Positions 8,485-17,991 of a stretch of 64,000 nt of DNA are shown one piece after another. Position numbers and translations under genes: made by a program. The stretch is from Bacillota bacterium (GTDB taxonomy: Bacteria; Bacillota; UBA4882; UBA8346): assembly GCA_029776205.1 (NCBI GenBank), contig JAKOTQ010000089.1:19523-83522 (forward strand). Reading direction: 5' to 3'. Numbering within the stretch: position 1 is the stretch's first letter; each line of letters opens with the position of its first letter. The notes beneath the pieces are model-generated. The model was not told the DNA's origin, made no database searches, and saw only the letters and a program-made list of their open reading frames with translations.

Positions 8485-8709
8485 ATGAGCAAGGAACGGG
8501 ATCAACAATTGCTCGAGGCATTAAAAACCATTTGTCAAAATGTTTATATGCGACCTACTCCTGTGGATGTGCAATCGCTAGAAAGCATGATGGGCGCTAA
8601 TGTTTTTGATCTTTCTCATTCTTTAAACAACCTCCAGCGAGATGGTTACATTCGTATCCATGTTGGTAAACCAGGAGAACCGAGTCAAGTCGAACTTTTA
8701 CGTAAATAA
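8485..8709 (+). CDS. Small winged-helix-like protein
   Basis: 74 residues from the ATG at 8485, 9 bases after AAAGGAGG. The pattern of helices followed by LQRDGYIRIHVGKPGEPSQVELL looks like a winged helix-turn-helix with a wing hairpin, as in small DNA-binding or cell-identity regulators. No named family is recognised. A TATAAT-like -10 box is visible at about 8446-8451 and a hairpin terminator follows at 8717. Confidence 0.6.
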   Translation: MSKERDQQLLEALKTICQNVYMRPTPVDVQSLESMMGANVFDLSHSLNNLQRDGYIRIHVGKPGEPSQVELLRK

Positions 8710-8716
8710 TTCACCA

Positions 8717-8740
8717 GGTCGGCATCTAGCCGGCTTTTTC
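8717..8740 (+). terminator. Intrinsic terminator after the small winged-helix gene
   Basis: A GGTCGGC / GCCGGCT stem with two G-T pairs around ATCTA, followed by TTTTTC. It also lies directly at the 3' end of the convergent sensor-kinase gene. Confidence 0.6.
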
Positions 8741-8743
8741 ATT

Positions 8744-11700
8744 TTAGGAAACCTCGTCTTTATATTCCCTTTCTCTTAAAAGTTTTTGCAAAACTTCCGA
8801 AAGTTCATCCAATTTATACGGTTTACTGACATATGCTGCAAATCCAAACTTCTGATATCCAGAAATCACCGGATCCGTAGCGTATCCACTGGAAACAACC
8901 GCTTTGACATTCGGATCGATTTTGAGAAGTTGGTCGATGGTTTCTAGACCGCCCATTCCTCCAGGAACTGTCAGATCCAAAATAACAACATCAAAAGGAT
9001 GATTTTCTTCCAACGCTTGGCAATAATATGCTATGGTTTCTACACCATTCTTTGTTGTCACCACACTGTATCCCAAACATCGGAGACTTTCTGCGATCAC
9101 ATTTCGGATCATTTCTTCATCATCCATCAGCAAAATATGTCCGTGAACGATGGGTTCTGAGTGTATTTCATCCGTATTGGGCTCTCTTTCAATCTGAGTC
9201 TGGGATGCCGGAATATAAACCGTAAACTTACACCCTTGTCCCGGAATGGAATCCACTTCAATATAACCGTCATGTTTACGAATAATCGAATAGCTTAACG
9301 CCAAACCAAGACCACTGCCTTCCGGTTTGGTTGTGAAAAATGGATCAAATACCTTGTCAACAATTTCTTCCGGGATACCGGGCCCTTGATCTTTAAAGAT
9401 AATCTTCAAGTAATTCCCGGGCTTATACAACAATTTATCGGTGATGACCACATTTTTGGCAATGACTTTAAGAATTCCCCCATCTTCCATCGCTTGTTTC
9501 GCATTGAGGGTTAAATTGGTGATCACTTGAGATATCTGAACGGGGTCAAATTCAGCATTCCAAAGATTTTTTGAAATAGAAAAAACGCATTTGACTTTAG
9601 AACCCCTAAGGTTAAAGTTGACGGTATCTTCAATCAATTGGGCTATAGAGCCTAAACGTTTAACCGGTGCGCCTCCTTTTGAAAATGTAAGCAGTTGACG
9701 TGTCAATTCACTGGCTTTCAACGAAACATCGATGACCTGATCCAGATGACGGTCAACCTTTTTCCCCTTTGCCAGCAACAACTTGGCTAATTGAATATTG
9801 GATAAAATTGCCGCCAAATAGTTATTGAAATCATGAGCGATACCACCGGCTAAAATCGCCAAGGATTCATACTTTTCCGTCTTTTGTAAGGTTTCCTGCA
9901 GCAATTTCTTATGTGTAACGTCTTCGAAAACGATGACCATACCCATCAATTGCTGATCCAAAGGATTAATTAACGGAGTGCAATATAAGCGGATCTGAAC
10001 TTCATTTAAGGTTTTGGTGACCAATACTGCATTTTCAATGGCCACCGGTTGACGTGAGGCCAAACTCTGATTTATCAAATAGTCATAAGATTCGCTGGAT
10101 TGATCGTCCATCACATAAAACCATTCAGATAAATACTTATTTTCAACTTCAGCAGTAGTCCATCCGGTTAATTTCTCTGCACGCCGGCTAAACATGAGCA
10201 CCTTCCCGTGGAGGTCGGTGGCAATCACGCCTTCCTCAACGGAGGCCAATACGGTGGCCAAAAATTCACGCTCCGCCGTAATCATCAATTCCGCTTCTTT
10301 CCGTTTGGTGATATCGGAAATAAAGACGATGATCCCTTCTTTAGAAGGATAGACTCTGTTCTCAAACCAATGACCGTCGTTTCCAAATTGACTTTCGAAA
10401 ATAACCGGTATTTGCTCGTGCAATGTTTTATGGTATTGCTCGTACAAGAAAGTACCTTTCCATTCGGGGAAAACATCCCAAATTTTCTTATGGATTAGTT
10501 CTTCCCGTTTGTATCCCAAAAGTGCGCTTCCCGATTCATTCATATACAAATACCGGAAATTATGATCCAATGCATAAAAACCATCGGTTATCCCTTCGAT
10601 GATATCCAATATCTGCTGTTCGGTCCGTTCCAAAGACCTTTTGATCAACACCCGATCGGTAATTTCCCGGATGATAACGGTCAGACTGTCGCCATTGGGA
10701 TAGACATCGAAATGATACCATTTATCTTCCGCTTCATCCCCCATTTCAAAACTGAGCTGACTCTGATCTTGAAATGCTTTTGAAAGATTATCATAAAGAA
10801 GACCAGAACGCATATTAGGTAATAATTCCCAGAGCGTTCGCCCAACCGGTGAAGATTCCAAGCGAAACGGTAATAAATCAATAGCATTTTGATTGACAAA
10901 TGTAATCCGCCAATCCGAATCCAAAATCAAAAAACCATCATGAATACTATCGAGAATATCATTGATTTTTTGATGAGCATCTTGAAGAAATCCTTCAGTT
11001 CTTTGAAAAGATTTCCTTGCATTTTCATTAAGTTCGGCCATTTGATGATACTCATAATCTAATGGCATATCAGCAGATGAATTATGAAGCATCAACAACC
11101 GGTCCATATTTTGAGATATTTTCCGTTTTATCCGGTTACTAATCGAGAAATAGATCAATCCTAACAGACTGAGCAAACCAAGGACAATCATCCCAAACTG
11201 GATGTCGGTTTTAAATAAAAAATTCAAATTTAAACCGGCAAAGCTATATCCGATCACCACATTGTTCAACATAACCGGTTGTTCGCACTTTAACATCCAA
11301 CAATGTCGCAGTTTGGAATAATACAATGTAATGATAGATTTCTGGATCTTCAAGGCATATCGTTTGGTTTTTCCCGAAAATAATTCATTGGCTATCAAAT
11401 CATGGTTAAAAACAGTTTCATGATATGATTTGCCCGACATTGCTACAATCCGGTTCATTTTTTTTAAATAAAAACCGGCAAAAAATTGCTCCGGATGAGA
11501 TTTAACTATCGATTGTATCAAGGGATTTAAAGTGGATTGAATCTGTTCAGGTTTCAATGATGTTTCAGAGAAGATATGGGGGATTTGACGAACAAAATCA
11601 GAGATTTGATTAGTCATCCTTTGGAGGTTATCACAACTGATTTTGAAAGAATAATTCCAAAAAACCGTCATCACAAGGACAGAAGCAAAAATAATATAAA

Positions 11701-11755
11701 GAAACGTAAAATAAGACTGGATTTTTTGGATCTCCCTTATCAGCGTTTTCTTCAT
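8744..11755 (-). CDS. Membrane hybrid sensor histidine kinase with PAS domains and C-terminal receiver
   Basis: 1003 residues. Transmembrane segments at about 15-35 and 187-205 enclose an outer sensor domain of about 150 residues. Three PAS domains follow (about 265-370, 385-490 and 495-610). The phosphoacceptor His lies in GGIAHDFNNYLAA near residue 641. The ATPase domain has TNLTLNAKQAMEDGG, DQGPGIPEE and GSGLGLALSYSI. A receiver domain at the C-terminus (about 880-1000) has DDEE and the phosphoacceptor Asp in VILDLTVPGG near residue 927. It is an orphan: no separate response regulator or output gene is adjacent. It is divergent from the ABC importer operon at 11993, which could be its target, but nothing in the sequence proves it. 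Confidence 0.93.
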   Translation of the reverse strand: MKKTLIREIQKIQSYFTFLYIIFASVLVMTVFWNYSFKISCDNLQRMTNQISDFVRQIPHIFSETSLKPEQIQSTLNPLIQSIVKSHPEQFFAGFYLKKMNRIVAMSGKSYHETVFNHDLIANELFSGKTKRYALKIQKSIITLYYSKLRHCWMLKCEQPVMLNNVVIGYSFAGLNLNFLFKTDIQFGMIVLGLLSLLGLIYFSISNRIKRKISQNMDRLLMLHNSSADMPLDYEYHQMAELNENARKSFQRTEGFLQDAHQKINDILDSIHDGFLILDSDWRITFVNQNAIDLLPFRLESSPVGRTLWELLPNMRSGLLYDNLSKAFQDQSQLSFEMGDEAEDKWYHFDVYPNGDSLTVIIREITDRVLIKRSLERTEQQILDIIEGITDGFYALDHNFRYLYMNESGSALLGYKREELIHKKIWDVFPEWKGTFLYEQYHKTLHEQIPVIFESQFGNDGHWFENRVYPSKEGIIVFISDITKRKEAELMITAEREFLATVLASVEEGVIATDLHGKVLMFSRRAEKLTGWTTAEVENKYLSEWFYVMDDQSSESYDYLINQSLASRQPVAIENAVLVTKTLNEVQIRLYCTPLINPLDQQLMGMVIVFEDVTHKKLLQETLQKTEKYESLAILAGGIAHDFNNYLAAILSNIQLAKLLLAKGKKVDRHLDQVIDVSLKASELTRQLLTFSKGGAPVKRLGSIAQLIEDTVNFNLRGSKVKCVFSISKNLWNAEFDPVQISQVITNLTLNAKQAMEDGGILKVIAKNVVITDKLLYKPGNYLKIIFKDQGPGIPEEIVDKVFDPFFTTKPEGSGLGLALSYSIIRKHDGYIEVDSIPGQGCKFTVYIPASQTQIEREPNTDEIHSEPIVHGHILLMDDEEMIRNVIAESLRCLGYSVVTTKNGVETIAYYCQALEENHPFDVVILDLTVPGGMGGLETIDQLLKIDPNVKAVVSSGYATDPVISGYQKFGFAAYVSKPYKLDELSEVLQKLLREREYKDEVS

Positions 11756-11992
11756 TATTTAGCACCCACCGGGAATGATTGACTGCAATAATATATTCGT
11801 TAATTTTTTACGAAAACCTCTTTAAAATCAGCATTTAAGAGCATAACTGAAAAATAAGGACAAAAATCGTTTCCATAGGACAATAACTTTGATATTTTGA
11901 TTTTTACGAAAAAGCCCTCACCGGATAGGCCATTGGAACATATGGTATAAATATATAGTCAAAAATCCTGTGACTTAAGGAGGCGTATATAT

Positions 11993-12955
11993 TTGTTCCG
12001 TTCAAAAAGACTGATCACAACCTTTTTGTGCATCACACTAGTACTAGTGTCAATATTTAACGGCAATCTTCTTTATGCATCCCGTCCCGAACTGAAGATC
12101 GCCGGTCAGTTTGGATTGGTCTATGCGCCATTGATGATCGCTGAAAAGCTTCAAATCTTTCAAAAACACGGATTAACGCCTATTTGGAAAGAATATGGGT
12201 CCGGTGCCGCTGTTCGGGAAAGCTTAATTTCCGGAGATGCGGATGTGGGTTTTATGGGAATTCCACCATTTCTAATTGGCTGGGATAAAGGATGCGATTG
12301 GAAAGTTTCCATGGGATTTGTAGTCGTTCCAGTCGGCTTGGTAACCAATGACCCTCGTATTAAAAGTTTAAAAGATTTCAAACCTGCCGATAAAATTGCT
12401 GTCCCATCACCAGGAAGCGTCCAACATATTTTATTATCCATGGCTGCCAAAAAAGAGTTGGGAAACCCTACCGCCCTTGATCAAAATCTGATCGCTTTAC
12501 CCCATCCTGATGCTGCCGCTTCCCTCATTTCCAAACGGGGGATCGTTGCCCATTTCACGACTCCACCCTATCTTTTTGAGGAATTGGAGCAATCCGGTTT
12601 TCATCTGGTCACTGACGATGTAAGAGCCTTTGGAACCCGGTTCAGTTTTAATGTCGGGGTTGTCACTTCTAAATTTCACAATCGCCGGTCTGTTCACTAT
12701 CGGGCTTTTGTCAATGCAATCGAAGAATCCATGGCTTGGATTAACCAAAATACTAAAAAAGCAGCCGAATTGCTGGCTCCCGAATTCAAACTCAGTCCGG
12801 AAAAAACCTATAAATATATGACTTGGCCTGGAATGGAATACACCACCAGAGCCTTAGGATTAATGGGTTTTGCCAAATTTATGAAAGAAGCCGGTTATAT
12901 CAAAAAAGTACCGGCCGATGTGAAAGAAATTATTTGGGAAAACGTAAAACTTTAA
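11993..12955 (+). CDS. ABC importer substrate-binding protein (NMT1/SsuA-like)
   Basis: 320 residues, TTG start 8 bases after AAGGAGG. The signal sequence is LITTFLCITLVLVSIFNG with probable cleavage near LLYAS (residue about 30). The mature protein follows the NMT1/ThiY/SsuA pattern: LKIAGQFGLVYAPLMIAEK, GSGAAVRESLISGDADVGF and LALPHPDAAASLI-like segments. Such proteins deliver sulfonates, nitrate, thiamine precursors or similar small organic ligands. It is the first gene of a three-gene operon with permease and ATPase. The ligand cannot be read from the sequence, since no biosynthetic or oxygenase gene accompanies it. Confidence 0.88.
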   Translation: MFRSKRLITTFLCITLVLVSIFNGNLLYASRPELKIAGQFGLVYAPLMIAEKLQIFQKHGLTPIWKEYGSGAAVRESLISGDADVGFMGIPPFLIGWDKGCDWKVSMGFVVVPVGLVTNDPRIKSLKDFKPADKIAVPSPGSVQHILLSMAAKKELGNPTALDQNLIALPHPDAAASLISKRGIVAHFTTPPYLFEELEQSGFHLVTDDVRAFGTRFSFNVGVVTSKFHNRRSVHYRAFVNAIEESMAWINQNTKKAAELLAPEFKLSPEKTYKYMTWPGMEYTTRALGLMGFAKFMKEAGYIKKVPADVKEIIWENVKL

Positions 12956-12965
12956 GGAAAATGCC

Positions 12966-13763
12966 ATGAACAACACACAATCGAATACAATCTTCAAAAC
13001 CATACGACAATTTATATTCATCACCATCTTGCTGGCAACGTGGGAATTGAGCGTACGCCTTTGTGATCTTCCCAGTTTACTATTTCCCTCCTTTGCCAGC
13101 GTCATTCAAAGCTTCATTGCCCAAACCCTCAACGGGGAATTGATCCATCGTATGATATTTTCTCTCTATCTGATCGGCATTGGACTGAGTATCGCTATTA
13201 TCAGCGCTATGATTATCACCGCCTTATCCGTATGTATTCGCTGGATCTCGGAATGGGTTCAGGTACTATTGGCTATTATGCATCCACTGCCGGGAATCGC
13301 CATATTGCCCATCATCATTCTTTGGCTTGGTACCGGACCCCAATCCATTATTGCCGTCATTACCATTTCAGCCATTTGGCCGGTCATCGCCAACTTAAGC
13401 ATTGGCCTACGTTCTATCCCTCCAACTCAAATTGAAGTTGGAAGAAATCTTGGATTAAACCGGTTTAAACTGACTTGGTTCGTACTACTTCCCGGGGCAT
13501 TTCCGCATATCTTGAGCGGGTTGAGAATTGCATGGGCCCGTGCTTGGCAGGCGGCAGTAGCTGCAGAGATGGTTTTTGGAGCCTCAGGTGGCGAAGGCGG
13601 TTTAGGATGGTTCATTTACAAAAAACGGTTTTTTCTGGAGACAGCCGATGTATTTGCCGGTATGATCGTGATTGTGCTCATTGGTTTGCTCATTGAGAGG
13701 GTCGGTTTTGAATGGATTGAAAACATAACCGTTCGCCGCTGGGGAATGACCACCCATGGATAG
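12966..13763 (+). CDS. ABC importer permease (SsuC/TauC-like)
   Basis: 265 residues, ATG start 10 bases after the binding-protein gene. About six membrane helices are visible. The EAA loop that contacts the ATPase reads EVGRNLGLNRFKLTWFVLLP (about residues 158-177), followed by GAFPHILSGLRIAWARAW, characteristic of the SsuC/TauC/NrtB branch of BPD_transp_1 permeases. It works with the preceding binding protein and the following ATPase. Confidence 0.9.
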   Translation: MNNTQSNTIFKTIRQFIFITILLATWELSVRLCDLPSLLFPSFASVIQSFIAQTLNGELIHRMIFSLYLIGIGLSIAIISAMIITALSVCIRWISEWVQVLLAIMHPLPGIAILPIIILWLGTGPQSIIAVITISAIWPVIANLSIGLRSIPPTQIEVGRNLGLNRFKLTWFVLLPGAFPHILSGLRIAWARAWQAAVAAEMVFGASGGEGGLGWFIYKKRFFLETADVFAGMIVIVLIGLLIERVGFEWIENITVRRWGMTTHG

Positions 13764-13781
13764 GAAGGAGTTGACGGTTTC

Positions 13782-14606
13782 GTGGAGGAACTTATCCTGA
13801 ACCGTTTAAGCAAGCATTTTTTGGTCAATCGTAAAACCATTCAAGTCTTTGAAGATGTAAGCCTTTCCATTAAACCGGGGCGATTTATGACCATTGTCGG
13901 CCCGTCCGGATGCGGAAAATCCACCCTTTTGCGCTGTATTGCCGGATTTGAAGCGCCTACGTCCGGAAGTATATTGATGAACCGGAAGCCGGCCAATAAA
14001 CCCGGTAAAGACCGGATGGTTGTCTTTCAAAGTTTCGATCAGCTGTTTCCCTGGATGACCGTTTTAAAGAATATCACCTATGCTCTTCGGGTTGCCGGAG
14101 GAATTCGAGAACTGGACCTCTGTCGCGATCAGGCCATTGAATATTTAGACCTTGTCGGTTTACGAGGCTTTGAGGATTTTTATCCCCATCAGCTTTCCGG
14201 CGGAATGAAGCAACGGGTGGCAATAGCCCGGGCATTAGCTGTTAAACCCCAAATATTGTTGATGGATGAACCTTTCGGAAGTTTGGATGCTTTAACCCGT
14301 AATGGTATGCAACGCGAATTGGAACAAATATGGGAACGGACCGGCATCACTATTCTTTTCGTCACTCACAGCATTGAAGAAGCTATTTTATTAAGTGATG
14401 AAATCGTCGTTTTTCAAGGGCAGCCCGGCCGGATCAAGACCGTAATTTCCAATTCGTTGCCCCGACCACGTACTCCTGATATGGATGGATTTTCAAAGTT
14501 ATGGCAGGAATTAAATTTGCATATGGGTTTGACTCGAAATACTGAAGATAAAACCCCATTGCGTCGCATCACGCTGATGGCTGAAGCTGAAATCTTAGGC
14601 ACCTAA
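13782..14606 (+). CDS. ABC importer ATP-binding protein (SsuB/TauB-like)
   Basis: 274 residues, GTG start about 11 bases after GGAAGGAG. Walker A is GPSGCGKSTLLR (about residue 44), the Q-loop VVFQSFDQLFPWM, the ABC signature LSGGMKQRVAIARAL, Walker B ILLMDEPFGSLDA and the switch His VTHSIEEA. It energises the importer encoded just upstream. The last 50 residues are an extra tail of no recognised domain. A terminator follows directly. Confidence 0.93.
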   Translation: MEELILNRLSKHFLVNRKTIQVFEDVSLSIKPGRFMTIVGPSGCGKSTLLRCIAGFEAPTSGSILMNRKPANKPGKDRMVVFQSFDQLFPWMTVLKNITYALRVAGGIRELDLCRDQAIEYLDLVGLRGFEDFYPHQLSGGMKQRVAIARALAVKPQILLMDEPFGSLDALTRNGMQRELEQIWERTGITILFVTHSIEEAILLSDEIVVFQGQPGRIKTVISNSLPRPRTPDMDGFSKLWQELNLHMGLTRNTEDKTPLRRITLMAEAEILGT

Positions 14607-14608
14607 CA

Positions 14609-14634
14609 GGCAATTTAGAAAATTGCCTTTTTTT
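14609..14634 (+). terminator. Intrinsic terminator of the ABC importer operon
   Basis: Arms GGCAATTT and AAATTGCC around a short loop, followed by seven T. Confidence 0.9.
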
Positions 14635-14720
14635 ATTGAAGATGCCTCTGTCCCAACATAAAAATCGATAATTAGGGTATCTTACCTGTGGAAACAAAGA
14701 TCAAAACAGAGGTTATCATT

Positions 14721-15722
14721 ATGGTATATACGCGGAATGATTCTCCCACCGGGTTCCAAAGGACATTGATCAACCCGGAAGAATTCAATTATATCGATCT
14801 TATAGAATCTAAGTTAATCGAAGCATTGAAAGACAGCAGAGGCATCATCCGAAAAATCTGTTACCATATTCTCCGGGCAGGCGGTAAACGAGTCCGGCCT
14901 TTATTAGTCTGTCATAGTGGAATGCTATTTGGAGAAGCTTCCGAGGAACTTTTCCAAGCTGCGGTATCCGTCGAATTAATCCATATGGCATCATTGATTC
15001 ATGATGACATTATCGATGAAACCGAGTTCCGCCGAAATCAACCGACAGCCCAAGCTTTATGGGGAGTTCAACATGCGGTTTTAGGAGGCGATTATCTTTT
15101 TGCCAAAGCTTTCCGGATTCTCGCCGACCAGAAGCTGGTTGAACCTTTGGAAGTGATGGCCCATACAGTCCAAACCATGTGCCAAGGCGAAATCGAACAA
15201 GACAGCGATCAATTTCAACCCTTAACAGACTTTGACCGTTACTACTCGCGCATCACTCAAAAAACGGCTTCTCTCATAGAAGCTTCATGCAGGGTTGGAG
15301 CTTTAGTGTGTCAGGCACCGCCTGATGCTGTTGAAACCATCGCTCAATTTGGACTCCATCTTGGCCTGGCCTATCAGATTATCGATGATATTTTAGATTT
15401 TTGCGGTGATGAGATTTATATGGGAAAACCCAAGTTTACCGACTTGACCAAAGGCAACCTAACATTACCTATTTTGCTGTTGCTAGAACGCTCATCCGAA
15501 TATGAATGGTTGAAAGAAAAACTCCAGGAAAGACCCTTCGATCAAACGCTCCTTCCCATCATTGAAAACGCCATTCGTCAATCCGGCGTATTAAAAGAAG
15601 CTTACCGAATCACCGTAAACCATTTGGACATTGCCCGACAAAACCTCCGTCAATGCCCAAATTCACCGGAACGGCGCTTCCTTGAAGAGCTTACTGATAA
15701 GCTACAGGCACGAGCCAATTAA
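14721..15722 (+). CDS. Polyprenyl diphosphate synthase (heptaprenyl/octaprenyl type)
   Basis: 333 residues from the ATG at 14721, which follows GAGG by 8 bases; a GTG at 14688 would add 11 residues. The first Asp-rich motif is LIHDDIIDETEFRRN (about residue 90), the second is YQIIDDILDFCGD (about residue 220), with the GGKRVRP lysine-arginine motif near residue 52. These enzymes extend farnesyl or geranylgeranyl diphosphate with isopentenyl diphosphate. Product length depends on residues before the first motif; Ala/Ser there suggests a long chain. It is convergent with a tetraprenyl-beta-curcumene synthase homologue, which needs a C35 substrate, so this may be its supplier. A HepS-like first subunit is not adjacent. 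Confidence 0.9.
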   Translation: MVYTRNDSPTGFQRTLINPEEFNYIDLIESKLIEALKDSRGIIRKICYHILRAGGKRVRPLLVCHSGMLFGEASEELFQAAVSVELIHMASLIHDDIIDETEFRRNQPTAQALWGVQHAVLGGDYLFAKAFRILADQKLVEPLEVMAHTVQTMCQGEIEQDSDQFQPLTDFDRYYSRITQKTASLIEASCRVGALVCQAPPDAVETIAQFGLHLGLAYQIIDDILDFCGDEIYMGKPKFTDLTKGNLTLPILLLLERSSEYEWLKEKLQERPFDQTLLPIIENAIRQSGVLKEAYRITVNHLDIARQNLRQCPNSPERRFLEELTDKLQARAN

Positions 15723-15730
15723 TATTAAGT

Positions 15731-16801
15731 TTATAGTATACCGGCTCGCCGCAGCCCTAGACACCACCGGTGATACAGCCAAGCTTCTCTGCTGCCGCAT
15801 TGCAGCAATGCCACAGTTTTCTTTCGGTTAGCCAGGTCCATCGCTTTAGGATCAGATAAATACATGGCCAATAAACCGGATACTATCATCCGGTGAAATT
15901 GAGGATAAGGCAAACGGGCACTTTGTTGATACGCCTGTTTAACAAAAAACTGAATGCGATGAAGGCATTGATCAGATGAATCATAATACATCGTAAAATT
16001 CAAATCCCCTGTTTCAATATCTTCAGCGGCATCGATCCAATAATCCAATAAAATATGAAGGCCGGTAATCCAGGGGAAATAGACTTCCTCGATCACCTGA
16101 ATTTCTTTCATATCCAGCATAGCCTCAGAAGCCATCGCAAATAAATAGAACATCCCTAAGGTAGAACCTGTAGCAGCCGCATATTCCTGCCAGTAAATGC
16201 CGGAATGGGTAAAGATATTCTGTTCTGCCCATTGCTGCAATTTCTTTTCCCTTATTTCGATGGCTAAATGTTTATAAGCTTGTAAATGTGAGTAAAGTTG
16301 AACATAATGGGATATACGGGGAATGACTAGCTTCGCCCCAGGCTGATGCCTAATGGTTTCCCGGCAAGTCTTCACCAAGGCCGTGAGATATCCTCCATCA
16401 TCCTGATAAGGATAAAAACGATAATAATCATGAAGTTCCCGACTGGGATCTACGGCATCTGCCATGGCAAGGTGCAGCTGCAAAAACGCGGTTTCATCAA
16501 GAACGCCCAAACGATCACAGAGATTATCAAGATAGTCGCTAATCGTCTGTAGAGCGGTCACAAACCGGATAACCGGATGGGGATCGACTACCCTTGGATA
16601 CAAGGCATAAATGGCACCGCCTAATGCATGAAAGGTTTTAGTCCGGATACTGGCTAACGCTTGCATCCGTAACGCCAAATTGGGTATCTGTTCTGCATAG
16701 GCCTTCCACTGATCCAACTCCCCTTTTACCGCAGGGAAGATCCGGCGAATATAAGTTCCAATCGTTAAAAACGAACGAAGCATACTCTTTATTATTCCCA
16801 A
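15731..16801 (-). CDS. Tetraprenyl-beta-curcumene synthase family protein (YtpB-like, DUF2600)
   Basis: 356 residues; the TTG start at 16801 lacks a good ribosome site and the ATG at 16783 is possible. The family features are IFPAVKGELDQWKAYAEQIP at the start, the highly typical TISDYLDNLCDR (about residue 86-97), DYYRFYPYQDDGGYL and the late GLHILLDYWIDAAEDIETGDLNF. In Bacillus the relative YtpB cyclises heptaprenyl diphosphate to tetraprenyl-beta-curcumene, the precursor of sesquarterpenes found in spore membranes. The three-base-tail arrangement with the polyprenyl synthase gene (convergent, 8 bases apart) suggests a shared pathway. Confidence 0.88.
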   Translation of the reverse strand: MGIIKSMLRSFLTIGTYIRRIFPAVKGELDQWKAYAEQIPNLALRMQALASIRTKTFHALGGAIYALYPRVVDPHPVIRFVTALQTISDYLDNLCDRLGVLDETAFLQLHLAMADAVDPSRELHDYYRFYPYQDDGGYLTALVKTCRETIRHQPGAKLVIPRISHYVQLYSHLQAYKHLAIEIREKKLQQWAEQNIFTHSGIYWQEYAAATGSTLGMFYLFAMASEAMLDMKEIQVIEEVYFPWITGLHILLDYWIDAAEDIETGDLNFTMYYDSSDQCLHRIQFFVKQAYQQSARLPYPQFHRMIVSGLLAMYLSDPKAMDLANRKKTVALLQCGSREAWLYHRWCLGLRRAGIL

Positions 16802-16831
16802 TTAATAAAGGAATATTCCATTTTGACATAA

Positions 16832-16861
16832 AAAAATAGCCTGCATTAACGCAGGCATTTT
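16832..16861 (-). terminator. Intrinsic terminator after the HD-GYP gene
   Basis: Arms GCCTGC and GCAGGC around ATTAAC, with a T-run on the minus strand. It lies 34 bases beyond the HD-GYP stop codon. Confidence 0.8.
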
Positions 16862-16894
16862 TATGTCATTATGACTTAAGAAGTTAAAGTTCAT

Positions 16895-17779
16895 CTATGA
16901 CAGAACAAAACGGGTTAATTTATCCACGACCTGAGAATCGTATTTTTTAGGAACATCCTGTAAAATGGCTGCAATGGCCAATTCGGGAGATGTGGCATCT
17001 TGAAAACGACGCGGAGAAGTCATCGCATCAAAAGTATCAGCAACGGCCGTAATTTTAGCAAACACATGAATCTGGTCGCTTTTTAACCTCCGGGGATATC
17101 CCGACCCGTCTTCCCGCTCATGATGCTGATAGGCCACATGAGCTGAAAGAAAACTCAAACTGGTTCTGGTTTTCAAAAGATCAAACCCGTTTTTTGTATG
17201 GTTTTTAATGATTTCATATTCGGTAGGTTTTAGCTTGTCGGATTTATTTAAAATATCAGGATTGATCATGGTTTTACCCACATCATGCATGATTGCGCCG
17301 ACACCTAACATTTGCAATTGATTACGGGTCATTCCCATTAAAGAACCGATTAAAACCGCGGTCACTCCGACATTCACTGAATGCATGAAAAGATAATTAT
17401 CGAAAGTGCGAATCTGTACCAAATCCAAACCGACAAGGGGATCGGATAAAATCTGAAAGATGATCTCATCGATGAGTTCTTGGACTTCTTTCATCTCAAT
17501 TGAGGTTTTATTGATGCACAATTTCCCCATGGTTTCTTTGATGATTTTCAAACCTTTGGCCCGAGTATCTTCGCGAATCGGATCCAATTTGATAGTTTCT
17601 GTAAGTTCGTGAGGTTCAAAAACACATACTGTTTCATATCCCAATTCTTTAATCCGTTGAATGAATTGGGGTTTAATGGGTAAACCGGCACTCAATAAAA
17701 CCGTACCGGTGTTCTCATCATATAACGTTTTCGCCAGAATCATTCCTGGTTCAATCTGATCAACACGAATAAAACGCAT
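16895..17779 (-). CDS. HD-GYP domain protein, probable cyclic-di-GMP phosphodiesterase
   Basis: 294 residues, ATG start after AAGGGAG. An N-terminal DUF3391-like region (residues 1-60, LAKTLYDENTGTVLLSAGLP) precedes the HD-GYP domain. Metal ligands are visible in IMHDVGKTMINP (about residue 170) and the hallmark HHEREDGSGYPRRL (about residue 220), followed by KITAVADTFDAMTSPR. Proteins with this set of residues hydrolyse cyclic di-GMP. It is cytoplasmic and stands alone. Confidence 0.92.
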   Translation of the reverse strand: MRFIRVDQIEPGMILAKTLYDENTGTVLLSAGLPIKPQFIQRIKELGYETVCVFEPHELTETIKLDPIREDTRAKGLKIIKETMGKLCINKTSIEMKEVQELIDEIIFQILSDPLVGLDLVQIRTFDNYLFMHSVNVGVTAVLIGSLMGMTRNQLQMLGVGAIMHDVGKTMINPDILNKSDKLKPTEYEIIKNHTKNGFDLLKTRTSLSFLSAHVAYQHHEREDGSGYPRRLKSDQIHVFAKITAVADTFDAMTSPRRFQDATSPELAIAAILQDVPKKYDSQVVDKLTRFVLS

Positions 17780-17991
17780 GGACTCCCTTCATCTTTCTAT
17801 GAATTTTTGGTAAATGTATTCTGCAAAACGACACTTTTTCCTGTTTTTCCTCGAAAAGTTTATCCAATCCATAACAGCAAAAAACATCAAGAATCTACAA
17901 CATTCCAAAATACACGCAACAATATGTAAATTATTCACTATCGCCGGAGAAAAATTGGTAAAATAAAGGAGAGTTTTTTAGGAGGAATGAT

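Noticed and set aside
10208..10783. Several plus-strand frames inside the sensor-kinase gene
   Set aside because: They are antisense to well-supported PAS domains and lack coding features.
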